A program made the position numbers and the translations under genes. Of a stretch of DNA of 64,000 bases, positions 24,741-34,850 are shown piece by piece. A model generated the notes under the pieces. The model saw only the letters and a list, made by a program, of their open reading frames with translations, was not told where the DNA came from and did no database searches. How positions within the stretch are numbered: the first letter of the stretch is position 1; every line of letters begins with the position of its first letter. This stretch comes from Gnetum montanum (lineage: Eukaryota > Streptophyta > Gnetopsida > Gnetales > Gnetaceae): contig MNCI01011809.1 of the NCBI GenBank assembly GCA_015680685.1, forward strand, positions 91,602 to 155,601. Direction: 5' to 3'.

Positions 24741-25029
24741 GATCATCCACATATACTTTGTTTTTCTTTCCCAAATTCCAGTTCATTGTTTGCATTTACG
24801 CTTGCATTGTCATGTTGTCAATAACAATTTTCGCAATTATCTTTCACTTATAATTACAGTCCTACTTATAATTTCATTCGTGGACTACACTTAGACTACA
24901 AAAAAACAAACCAAAACATTTTATATTGCCGTATCATGTTTACACTTAAACTCAAAAACCATAACAAAAAAAAATTTCTAGAAATATATATATACATGTA
25001 ATGATGTACAATTACAAGAGTTAATTGAT

Positions 25030-25035
25030 TTTATT
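25030..25035 (-). terminator. Poly(A) signal AATAAA of the E2 antisense gene
   Basis: AATAAA on the minus strand, about 80 bp beyond the stop codon of the antisense gene at 25,114, in AT-rich sequence. A usual distance for a plant poly(A) signal. Confidence 0.45.
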
Positions 25036-26714
25036 CATCTGTTCAATACAACTCAAAATTTTCAATTTATAATTCACGTATGAATTTGAGTCAGAATAAT
25101 TTCAAAACAAAAACTAAACATCAAGGATAGGAGGATCATCCCCTTTAGACCTGCTGGCATCATGGGTCCCTACTCCACTGGGGCCCGCTTCTTGAACATC
25201 ATCGTCGTTCTGACCCTATAAAATGCAAAATAAACAATCAACGTAAGAACAAAATGAAAAAAATTTCAAACATTATTCAACGAATGAATTTCATGGCAAT
25301 AAAATGCTTACCAAAGGGAATCCCCCTAAACCGAATTCTAGCTAGTGGAGGATTTCCTCCTCTGAGACGCTCACCCAATCCCATCAAGGCCTAGATCGAC
25401 ATCTACCAAGGCCTTCCCCTTGTCAATAGCCGACCAGGTAGGACGCTTTAAAGGGAATTCACCCACAGAAACTTCCCCAGAAGCAGTTGTAATTACCCTT
25501 GTAGGCGATTCCATCTTAACAGTTGTATTATGAGCAAAATTGTGAAACGCAGAGCGTAGACCTAGACCCTCCACAAACATTTCAAGTTGACGTTTTTCAA
25601 TGGATATTTCCTTCAAGGATTTCTTATAATGATGCTTGTGGTTCTTCTCATCCTAGCCCCACTTGCGCACCCTGGAAGCGAAAGCCTTTCAATCCTGGCA
25701 CTTGAGGTTCAGTAGATTTACCTAGGCCTTACGCTCTACTAGTTTCCGGGTCAGTGACGCATGGCAATTAAGCAGGTTCCAGTATCTAGTATAGGTGACC
25801 TCAAAAGTTTGCCAAGAACGATCACCACTTAGTCTAGCCGAGGCGAACTCATACCGAGCCTTGAAATCATCACGTTCAACTGACAACTTAGAAACTTCTT
25901 TCTCCTTTGTTTGGATCTGCAACCACAATTGTTCAATGGAACGCTTACAGGTCCACAGTGATTTGGCGTTGTGTACAAGACCTTCCACCACTTCGTCATA
26001 AACCAGCCTTGGTATCTGCTCGACTTCTGGGGGTAATGTGGGAAAACTTTCAATGTTAACAGTCTCAGAAGGATCCCACCTTAGCTTAGCTCCTACGCAC
26101 ATAAAAAGAACGAGCATTAAACATTAGACGGCAAAAAAAGGGACGTGAAATTCGAAAACTGCAAAAGGCTTGAGACATTTGTACCTATCTCAGGGTGGGC
26201 TTCCTGAATACGTTCAACCACCTCCTCAACGATACCAGCCACAAAATCCATTTTACTTGGCATATCGGTCCAAGTAAATGGTCCATGAGTACGAGACGGA
26301 CTAACCTCTGCGGTCCTTTCAGGGGGAGCTGTTTTCATGGGCACGTCTAGCCGCATCATTCTAGTTTCACTACCTTCGTGTGGAAGGGATGAAAATATAA
26401 AAGTCAAACACCATAGAAACAACGACTCACAAAGTGACATAATAAAATAAAAGGAAACATACCATGTTCTCTATCCCCTTCCGGGTTTGGAGGGTCGCCA
26501 AGGTCCAACCTTCCCTTGAGAAAGCTACTGAACATCTCATCGACACCACCCTGGTCATCGACCAGTTCAGTCTCCATGGTGTCTTCCCGTAGCTCCTTCG
26601 TCTCTTTCGCCTGATCCTTGCCGACCTCTTCCTCCTCAGTCATTAACTCCGTTGTAGCCTCCTCCTCCTCAATGATTGTTTCTACCTCCTGTCTCCTCAC
26701 TTCTTGAGTCAAGT

Positions 26715-26804
26715 CTGAGGGCATTAGTTTCATATAAGCGATCAAAACAAAAATTATGAATAAGAAGAAAACGATAAAGCAATAAGTGTGCCAAGTTGAC
26801 TTAC
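26715..26804 (-). other. Intron 4 of E2 antisense gene (90 bp, read through by an open frame)
   Basis: Donor CGAG-GTAAGTC, acceptor CCCTCAG-ACTTGAC. Because its length is a multiple of three and it lacks a stop, the 472-codon open frame 26,404-27,822 runs through it, and the intron appears as a false membrane-like segment (YCFIVFFLFIIFVLIAY). Removing it joins MPVR to DLTQE. Confidence 0.85.
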
Positions 26805-28736
26805 CTCGGACAGGCATCTTGAACCGTATGTGCTTCACCTTTGGCTCTTCTACATCTGAGGTCACCTCTTTTGAGTGTTCACGCTTCGAGAGCTTCGACT
26901 TGGCTTTACCAATGGTCTCCTTGATGACCCGTTCGACTCTCTTTGCAGTGTATGGCACATCATCTGGTTCCAACCCTACACTTTCACGTGTATGGATGGA
27001 GGTACCAGATGACCCCCCTGTTGTGATGGATACGGATTCATCAATCCCCTCAGGCACATCTTGGGACTTAGCTGTTTCAAACAAATGATTGATGCACGGG
27101 CGAGAGAGTTGAGTTCGATCCTGTAAGACATATTTATTGTCTGCGTGAACCACTAGAAACTCGGCCAAGCGACGAAGATAGCCAGCAAAGAATGCAAATG
27201 TAAAATGGGATTGCACCTCAACATTTGAGCGTAATTGCACTATCTCCTTGTGAAGGCCCGACAGCAAAAATTGATCCCAGTTATAACGCATCCCAGTCTC
27301 TAAGACAGTTCGCATGATGCACACAGCTTCAACCCCCAAACTTCTCACCTGAGACAGGGATTTAGGGAACACCCGTGCCCTAAACAGGGGATATAATTCA
27401 TTAACTTCCTCAACTTTTGACTTCCCCTGCATAGGGAATCCCTTGGCGCCCTTGACAATACCCAACCAGTCCTCTAGTTCACGTACCATATGAAGCTCTT
27501 TCTGAGCCCTGTCCAAGACTACATTTACGCCATTTGTTGGTACACCAAACAAGTATGAAAAGAATTCGACCGACAGATGGAAAACTATTTTGACACCCTT
27601 AATGCGGGTGCTGTAGTAAGAGACGGACTTGTCGAAGGAATCAACAATCCCGATCATTTCAGCTATCGACACGTTAGGGCTCGGGGTTGTAAAGAGCTCC
27701 ATAAGGCCGACATCATCTAAACAACGGACAATGGACGGTGAGGCATGGGTACGCAACCATTTTTGTGCCTTACTGATCTCTCCAAACTTCATTGACAGGG
27801 TACTCTTAGTTCGTCCTGTCATGACAGGGTCTTCGCCGAGAGGGACATCAACTGTAGATACAATTTGAAACCATCACATCAGTATGACTGCCAGTAGTCA
27901 GACAAATACACTTGGGCATCTAGGAAATACTATCACGTACCTTCAGTTGTGGACTTTGAGGTGCTACCCAAATTAGAATCATGAGGGAAAATTGGTCCCT
28001 TATGCGACCAATCTCCATGCAACCACCCACGAGCCGTGCACTGTGCAAACGCTCTAGAAAATTGTTTATGGAAATGGACAATATCACCCTTCATTTGAGC
28101 TAATACAGCTCCGCGAAGGGTGGGACATGCCATAAAGGTCTCTAGAGCAGTATGAGCCAGGGCAAGTCCATCATCGTTGACGCATGTCTCATCTTGGGTA
28201 ACTTGGGGCCTGCAAAAGAATGGTCTTCAAAACAGAAGCAAATGACAAATGATAAAAACCAAAAATGACAAGCTAAACAATCTTACCTCTCTACCCGGTA
28301 CACTGTGCCAGGAGGGTTCTGGAATAACGTGTGCGCACGCGCAGCTAGAAACAAAGTGTTGTTGAGATAATCACGCCCTTGCTGCAATAGGTCCTACATG
28401 CGCGCTAACGGGCGAGTAGATCTGGGCCCACCAGAGGGACTGTCTTCGATCACAAGCGGTCCCTTGTCAATATCCTCCATGAAGACCGTGATGCCTTCTG
28501 AAGCTCCTGGCAACATAGCCTCAAGCACACTCTGTGCCACTTGTTCGCTCAGATGTGACCAGACCACCACCTTAAATCTGTCTAGGATGAAGGCAAGGAA
28601 TTCACATGCCCCTTCCCTTAACCATACCCCATTATTGTCAATAGTCAAATCAGGGGTAGGTTCATCAGCCTCAATGGGGCCAAACCACACCAATACTCCA
28701 ACTAGCTCAACTACTAGGAGGAAAGGCTCAGGATCC

Positions 28737-29547
28737 CTGTAAGTAACTAGAATGCCACGATAAATCAGCCATACATGAAAATGAGATGAAAAAAAAATTC
28801 CACATTGTAGGCCAACACTTAGACAAATTACAAACTGTTTACAATCGTCGTATACGCTGCCTAACTTGATGTATACGCTGTCAAAAAACTATTTACGCTA
28901 AGCGTATATGCTGCCTAACTCGGTGTATACGCTTTCAAATAACTGTTTACGCTCGGCGTATACGCTACTAACAAACTGTTCGCACTTGGCGTATACACTG
29001 CCTAAAAAGAAAGAAAAACTGTTTACGCTCAGCGTATACGCTATGAAAATAGTTTATGCTGTGAAAATAGTTCTCGCTATGAAAACAGGTCTACGCTATA
29101 CGCCGCCTGAAAAGAACAAACTGTTCACGCTCAGCGTATACGCTGTGAAAATCATCGGCACATACGCCGTGGAAACTATCAGCGTACACGTTGTGAAAAC
29201 AGTTAGTGTATATGCTGTGAAAATCGTCTACGCTTCATACCGATAAAATCGTTTACGCTATGTACTGGTAAAATTGTTTACGCTATGCACTGACAAAACA
29301 GTTTACACTATATATAGTTAAAATTATCTACGTTGTACGCTATAGAGACCCTCTATGCTGCAGATCTATGCTCAGCGTATGGGGCTTCTACGCCGACTAT
29401 CTACGCTGTAGAGACCCTCTACGCTGGGATCTGTGCGCAGCGTACGGGGCCTCTATGCTACCGAAACCCTCTACGCTACCGAAATTGTTTATGCCCAACG
29501 ACAAGTACAGATAAAAATTAATCAACAGAGGCAAGAGTAGAGCCTAC
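28737..29547 (-). repeat. Intron 1 of E2 antisense gene, filled with GCGTATACGC-type repeats
   Basis: Donor CACACAG-GTAGGC, acceptor TACTTACAG-GGATCC, 811 bp. From about 28,850 to 29,490 it is a dense run of TACGCT, GCGTATACGC and CAGCGTATACGCTG words, the same words that fill the first half of the E2 LTR. Plus-strand open frames at 28,908-29,246 and 29,333-29,521 are by-products. Confidence 0.8.
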
Positions 29548-29678
29548 CTGTGTGACGATCCTAGCCATGATGGAACCCTTGGTCTAGGCAGACACTGCAA
29601 CATTGCCTCGCTTTCCTCCACGAAAGTTAGGTCAGGCCCCTTCCTCCACTGGCCTTCTACCTCCTTGCCCTTGCCCAT

Positions 29679-29930
29679 TCCGGCATCCTTTATGCTGAAA
29701 TTGACAGGGTTTACGCTGAGGTCTGAGGCTGCATGCCAAGCTGAACCTCTACGCTGAGTCTGAGCCTCTACACTCACGCCTACGCTGAGCCCTTACACCG
29801 AAGTTCAAGCCTCTACCCTCTACGTTTATGCTGGGGTTTGAGCTTTACGTTTATGCTGGGGTTTGAGGTTTACGCTTACGCTTATGCTAAGGTTTATGCT
29901 TATGCTGAGTTTTACGCTCACGCTCGGTTT
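29679..29930. repeat. TACGCT/TATGCTGAGGTTT repeats upstream of the antisense gene
   Basis: Repeats such as TTTACGCTTATGCTGGGGTTT continue upstream of exon 1, in its 5' untranslated region and promoter. The open frame can be extended to a Met at 29,777, but it would translate repeat sequence, so the start at 29,678 is preferred. Confidence 0.5.
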
Positions 29931-29969
29931 TGCTGTCGGTTCACGATGTTTCAAACTGACAGCTTCACA

Positions 29970-29977
29970 CTATATAG
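29970..29977 (-). promoter_or_regulatory. TATA box of the E2 antisense gene
   Basis: Palindromic CTATATAG about 295 bp upstream of the chosen ATG on the minus strand. E1 has CTATAAATAGGGG at 38,936-38,945, upstream of its own exon 1. Position and strand fit an independent promoter, with moderate certainty for this copy. Confidence 0.4.
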
Positions 29978-30189
29978 CACCACACCGCCACCGTTGTCGC
30001 CGTCGCCTTGCATTTTGCTTCCTTTATTTTTTTATTTCTTTTATTATTAATTTTAATTAAAATTGGGCAAAATACAAAATACAAAAGAATACATATATAA
30101 ACAAGATGAACACTACCACATGCCCACACTGAACATTTTAGCGCAAACTCTCTGATGGAAAATATACGGTGACTAGGCATCGTCAAATC

Positions 30190-30410
30190 ACCCACATGGC
30201 CCGGTATGGCCTTAAACTGCCATGACGGCCTGGTAAGGCCTTAAACTACCACATACAACCCACCTTCGGCCCGGTATGGCCTTAAACTACCAAGATGGCT
30301 CGGTAAGGCCTGAAACTGCCACAAACTTCCCCATATGGCCCGATAAGGCCTTAAACTGCCACATTCGGCCCAGTAAGGCCTTAAATTGCCACGCGTCCCG
30401 GTGCGACGAT
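30190..30410 (+). repeat. TTAAACT-motif array at the 5' side of E2's antisense gene
   Basis: About six units of the type CCCGGTATGGCCTTAAACTG with 30-45 bp spacing. Together with the array at 24,505-24,740 it brackets the antisense gene, and it ends just before the pol acceptor-like site. Confidence 0.8.
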
Positions 30411-30484
30411 AAACCACCATTATGCATGTACACACGATTTATGTTGCCAAGGAACATGAAACAACACCCATTAGCTCATTTTAC

Positions 30485-30502
30485 CCTCTGTTTATTGGCA
30501 AG
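30485..30502 (+). promoter_or_regulatory. Possible splice acceptor before E2 pol
   Basis: Pyrimidine-rich sequence ending GGCAAG, 10 bases before the ATG that starts pol. E1 has a textbook TTTGCAG at the same place (39,683-39,696). In E2 the CAG is CAAG, so it may be weakened. Confidence 0.35.
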
Positions 30503-30512
30503 GACAAGCTCG

Positions 30513-33420
30513 ATGGATTGTCAGCGTCTATCCACACCCTTGATCATCGATGGTCTATATGGAAAAATCACAAGAGAAATCGACATAAACTCCATCAGCT
30601 TAGTTACATCAACGGAAGACACAGTCATAGCCTCAACACAGCAAACACTAGATAGCTACAAAGGTATGATAAGATCTCTCGACATAGAAGCCGATAGTAT
30701 CACTGAAGACCCGTTGACTGAAACCCCCATCATTATGCTTGATGGTGAAACCAAAATATTAAAATTGAGTACGCTATTGCAACCTCAACTGGCAAAAGGC
30801 ATAGAAGATGTGCTTCGAAACAACATGAAAGCACTTGCTTGGTCTTACACCGACATGCCCGGGTTAGATCCTCGAATCATCCAGCACAACATTATCCTTG
30901 ATCTAAAATTGAGGCCAGTAAAATAAAAGGCATGAAAGGTTAAACCTGAGGTAGCATTAGCAGTCCGTAATGAGATCACCAAACTTTATCAGGCTGGTTT
31001 CATTCGGGTTGTCGATTACGCTGATCGGGTGTCCAACATGGTCATTGTCCCAAAAAGGAACGAAAGTATTCACTTATGCATTGACTTCCGGGATCTCAAC
31101 GTTGCAACCATAAAAGATGATTTTCCCCTACCCAGCATTGATCAACTTGTTGACTCAACTGCTGGGCACACCCTATTATCTTTTATGGATGGCTTCTCAG
31201 GATACAACCAGATACACATTAACCTGGAGCATTAGCTTCGGACTACCTTTATGACACCATGAGGAACCTTTTGTTATACAATGATGTCCTTCGGTCTCAA
31301 GAACGCTGGGGCTACATATCAAAGGGCGATGACATGCATTAGTAGCCCATGAAAAGAAGTATAACGAGGTGGAGAGGTCATGTTTAGCCCTGGTCTTTTC
31401 CTTAAAGAAATGGCGACATCACCTCTTCCATAACCAAGTTAACATAATCTGCAAGGATAATGTGCTCAGAGCCATCACAGGAAACATTTACGAGACAAGT
31501 CGAATAGCCCGTTGGAAAGCCATGATAGCTGAGTTTGACCTACACTACATAGCACAATCATCAGTTAAGGGTCAAGCCATAGCAAATCAAATGACCACGT
31601 CACCAACGCACGATCACACAACGATAGAGCTAGAATTTACCGATGAAAATGTAGGTGCAATAGACATAGTACCCAGTGACTATGATGCTATTTTAAACTT
31701 GGATGGGGCATCCACATTTCGAGGGGGAAGTGCTGCTGCCGTCATCACCTATCCCTCCAGGGAGATCCAACCCTTTGCTTATCGTTTCGACTTTCACTGT
31801 ACCAACAACATAGTAGAGTATGAAGGTCTCCTTAGAGGTCTTACGGCAACACTAGCTTCAGACATCACACAACTTGTGGTCAGGGGAGACTCACAATTGG
31901 TTTTGAACCAAGTCACAGATATTTATACGTGCAAAGCGTAACATTTACAACCATACTGTGACTTAGCCAAACACTTAATGAGGCAATTCGAAAACATCGA
32001 CGTGCAACATGTCTCTAGAAACGATAACACCATTGTAGATGCACTGGCTACGCTAGCGCTAAACATATTGCCTGACATGTTCCATACATTGCTAAGCTCC
32101 ATAATCAGTTATGCAAAACCAATAACTGATGCACTCGATACGTTGCCAATTGCATCCGTTAGTACAACACACGCGATAGAATGGTATGACGACATAAAAG
32201 AGTACCTTCTACATGGTGAAACACCGCGACATCTAACGAATGCACAAAACGATGCAGTACGAAAGTGTTCTTGGTAATATGCACTGGTAGGAGACAGATT
32301 GTGTCGTCGATCCTACGAAGGCATACTGCTAACATGCGTTGGCAGCGCTAATGCCCAAACCATTGTTGAGCAGGTACATGACGGACTATGCGGAGGGCAC
32401 ATAGCACCAAAAGCAATGGCAACGAAAATAAGACGCTTAGGCTATTATTGGCCACACATGTAGTATGATTGTCTCTCCAAGGCTAAAACATGCAGTACCT
32501 TTCAAAGACATAGTAATCTAATCCATATCCCACCAAATAAGTTGCATACAGCGCAAATCACATGGCCCTTTCAAAAGTGGGGGTTGGACCTTATTGGACC
32601 AATAACACCCTCATCTTTTATAGGGCATAGTTTCATCATAACCGCGACAGAATATTTCACGAAGTGGGTAGAAGCTGTTCCCCTTCAAAAAACCATGTCT
32701 AAACACGTATGCAACTTCATCCTTGAAAACATTGTGACTCGTTTTGGCATCCCCATGACCATCATCACTGATAATGGGCCACAATTCAGTAGTGTCGAAA
32801 CCAAATCTTTCTGTGAAAGTCTGGGGATCAAAAACTCATTTTCATCCCCTTACTATCCTCAGAGCAATGGGCAAGCAGAGGCCACAAATAAAACTATCAT
32901 TACAGTACTTAAAAAGATGCTTACCGAAAGCAAGAAAAGATGGCATGAATAGTTGGTATACGCATTGTGGGCTTATCGCACTATGCATCGGACTTCAACA
33001 GGTAAAACACCATATAGTCTTGTTTATGGTTCAAAAGCTGTTTTACCTTTGGAATTATAGGTACCGTCCTTAAGGATAACACTGTCCGGACTCCTCGACG
33101 AAGGGCAAAACAATGACCTACGCATCATCGACTTGGACTCAGTGGAGGAGGAACGAATACGTGCCCTCGATCAAATTGAATGGTACCAAAAATGGCAATG
33201 ACAGCGCCATTGGCACGACATTCATAAGCGCCCTATCAAAGAAGGCGACCTTGTACTTAAGGCCGTTCGAGAACACCCGGACAAATTCTCGGCCAATTGG
33301 GAAGGGCCTTACCTGGTCATCAAAGCATATGACAATGAAGCATTCAAGTTAGCTGATATGGAAGGGAATGAGCTTGCAAATCTGACCAATCACTTGTTCT
33401 TGAAATCGTTCCATGTTTGA
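30513..33420 (+). pseudogene. pol: E2 pol: deleted RT, RNase H, second RNase H, integrase
   Basis: The start is the ATG that matches the pol start of E1. RT runs from about 30,950 (CIDFRDLN, SFMDGFSGYNQIHI) to about 31,333, where roughly 530 bp present in E1 are missing. The catalytic YVDD block and the start of RNase H are gone, and the frame changes. The RT-linked RNase H resumes at about 31,340. The second RNase H (31,685-32,060) keeps LDGAS, EYEGL and GDSQLV. Integrase starts about 32,380; its zinc motif has lost one Cys (TCSTFQ), while the core keeps the DDE residues (DLIGP, TDNGPQF, AEATN). Further stops replace Gln (31,233) and Trp (31,260), among others. There is no chromodomain; the protein ends at TGA 33,420. 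Confidence 0.9.
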
Positions 33421-33430
33421 ACATAGTCAG

Positions 33431-34021
33431 GTACGTGCTCGTCCTGGAATCATGACGTTAAACTGATACCACAGCTCGTCCTGGAATCACGATGGTAAAC
33501 TGATACCACAGCTTGTCCTGGCATCACGATGGTAAATTGATACCACAGCTCATCCTGGCATCATGACGGTAAACTGATACCACAGGGTGTCCGCAATGAC
33601 AATAAACTAGCACCCGTCCAGTACGCCAGTAAACTACCACAGTCCCACTCGCCAAAGTCCGCTAAGACTATAAACTGGTTTGCCTCTTCACGGTCCGCTA
33701 AGACTAGAAACTGGCAATGCACCATCCACCACGACGCTAAACGGGAAATGTCCAATGGGTCATGACATAAAACTAACCCATGATAGTCCGCTAAGACTAT
33801 AAATTGGTAATTTCATCTCTGGTTCCTCAATCTGTGGCTGCATTCAAACTTCATCAGAATCGTTGCATCGCTCACCATCAGCTAATCCTACCAACATTGC
33901 TGCCATTCGTATACAGTGCTTGAACTCTCATCCGGTGCCTTCGGTTCATCAGTAGCTTTTTTAAGTCTAAGCTTGCTTACTCGCTCATGGTTTTCTTGTC
34001 TTCTTGGAGTTTTTTTTGTAG
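33431..34021 (+). other. Predicted 3' untranslated intron of E2, with TTAAACT array
   Basis: Donor CAG-GTACGTGCTCG ten bases after the pol stop; acceptor TTTTTTTTGTAG-GATGACAC. E1 (43,164-44,076) and E3 (58,392-58,820) have matching donors (CAAG-GTAAG) and acceptors at the same relative places. Inside, four nearly identical 37-bp units (33,438-33,585) with GTTAAACTGATACCACAG are followed by looser TATAAACTGG units to about 33,810. Confidence 0.55.
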
Positions 34022-34850
34022 GATGACACTCAGAGGTGTTCGTACAAGAATGCACTTCGTCACAAGCAGCAAGGTGAGACGTTGTTCACAGTGCACGTGA
34101 GAAGACTAATCAAGCCATTCACTAGTACATCCCCAGTTTCATATCCCGCCTATCTCTCAACACCTTATACTTGTTCACATCCCGAAAACATCCGGTACAG
34201 CCCGAAACATTGAACATAACATTGCATATTATGCCACTCTTAAGCAGTTACAACCTACAACATGGCATTTGAGCATGAGCATAAGAACAAAAAAAAACGT
34301 TGTCCCTTCCCACATAAAACACAAGATGGGACGGCAGTTGCCTCGAAAGCAAACGCTCATGTCTAAAACAATCAAGAAACATCCCGTTGCATGGCTTTGG
34401 CTCTCTGCCAACAAGTTCCTCCTTAAACACTAAACAAGGGCCCTGTTCTTTCAAAGAATGCGACAAATCATCACGTGGCTTTGGTTCTGTCAACAAGTCC
34501 TCTCAGACACTAACCAAGAGTCTTGTTCCACCAAAGGACGTACATCTCATGTCTTGATTCTGAGTCTGCTAAACAATGGCTATTGACAAGGATCAGCATG
34601 ACCGATATACACACCAGAACATCTCCTTCACTACACATAATTTTGATTGCTCTCGAATTCTCACAGTTTCCCTTTCCCTATCAAATACAAATTCCATTTT
34701 CCACAATCCCATATACTACTGAACACGGTGCGATGATGTCTAGTCATGTGGCAAAGGACAAAGTCTCTATCGAGTTGCTTATGGTGTTTTGCACTTCTTT
34801 GTTGACGCTTCTTGGGTCGATTCCTCCAAGCTTCAACAAAGAGGGGCAAA
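34022..34850 (+). other. E2 3' untranslated region with a short conserved frame
   Basis: The first 25 codons after the acceptor (MTLRGVRTRMHF) align with short basic frames at the same place in E1 and E3. The rest holds no supportable gene. It ends in a segment shared with E1 and E3 (TTTTGCACTTCTTTGTTGAC) and then the polypurine tract. Confidence 0.4.
34838..34850 (+). other. E2 polypurine tract
   Basis: AAAGAGGGGCAAA directly before the TG of the 3' LTR. E3 has AAAGAGGGACCA at the same place. Confidence 0.85.

Larger units (their letters stand above)
25114..29678 (-). pseudogene. E2 antisense 8-exon gene with an FCP1/NIF-like domain
   Basis: Minus-strand exons: 29,548-29,678 (ATG chosen because an MG/MA start of matching length occurs in E1), 28,287-28,736, 27,941-28,209, 26,805-27,851, 26,463-26,714, 26,185-26,373, 25,312-26,092 and 25,114-25,215. 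All seven introns are GT-AG, and splicing joins the frames in phases 2,2,1,1,1,1,0. About 1,073 codons. Exon 2 resembles an FCP1/NIF HAD domain (LLVVELVGVLV, then FKVVVWSHLSEQ), but the two catalytic Asp of DxDxT are Glu and Val. Exon 4 is an unrecognised helical region (SYLFGVPTNG), exon 5 is acidic (EEEEAT, EEEEVG) and exon 7 is a coiled coil (LRWDP, NHKHHYKK). Damage is light: TAG stops in exons 2 and 7 and one 1-base deletion near 25,380. It lies between protease and RT, opposite to both. Confidence 0.85.

Noticed and set aside
26404-27822. A 472-codon minus-strand protein with a transmembrane helix
   Set aside because: The hydrophobic stretch is a 90-bp GT-AG intron that happens to lack stops. 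E1 has an intron there too, and the last 18 codons are also intron sequence.
28850-29500. GCGTATACGC repeats as a CRISPR array or centromeric satellite
   Set aside because: Units and spacers are not regular, spacers are not unique in the CRISPR sense, the DNA is plant, and the repeats lie within an intron and LTRs of one element.
28908-29521. Plus-strand small proteins with repeated VYAVKI/ETLYA phrases
   Set aside because: They are translations of the palindromic repeat inside intron 1, with no match in E1.
30276-30512. Upstream extension of E2 pol to a Met at 30,276
   Set aside because: The extension translates the TTAAACT array. The ATG at 30,513 matches the E1 pol start just after the acceptor-like site.
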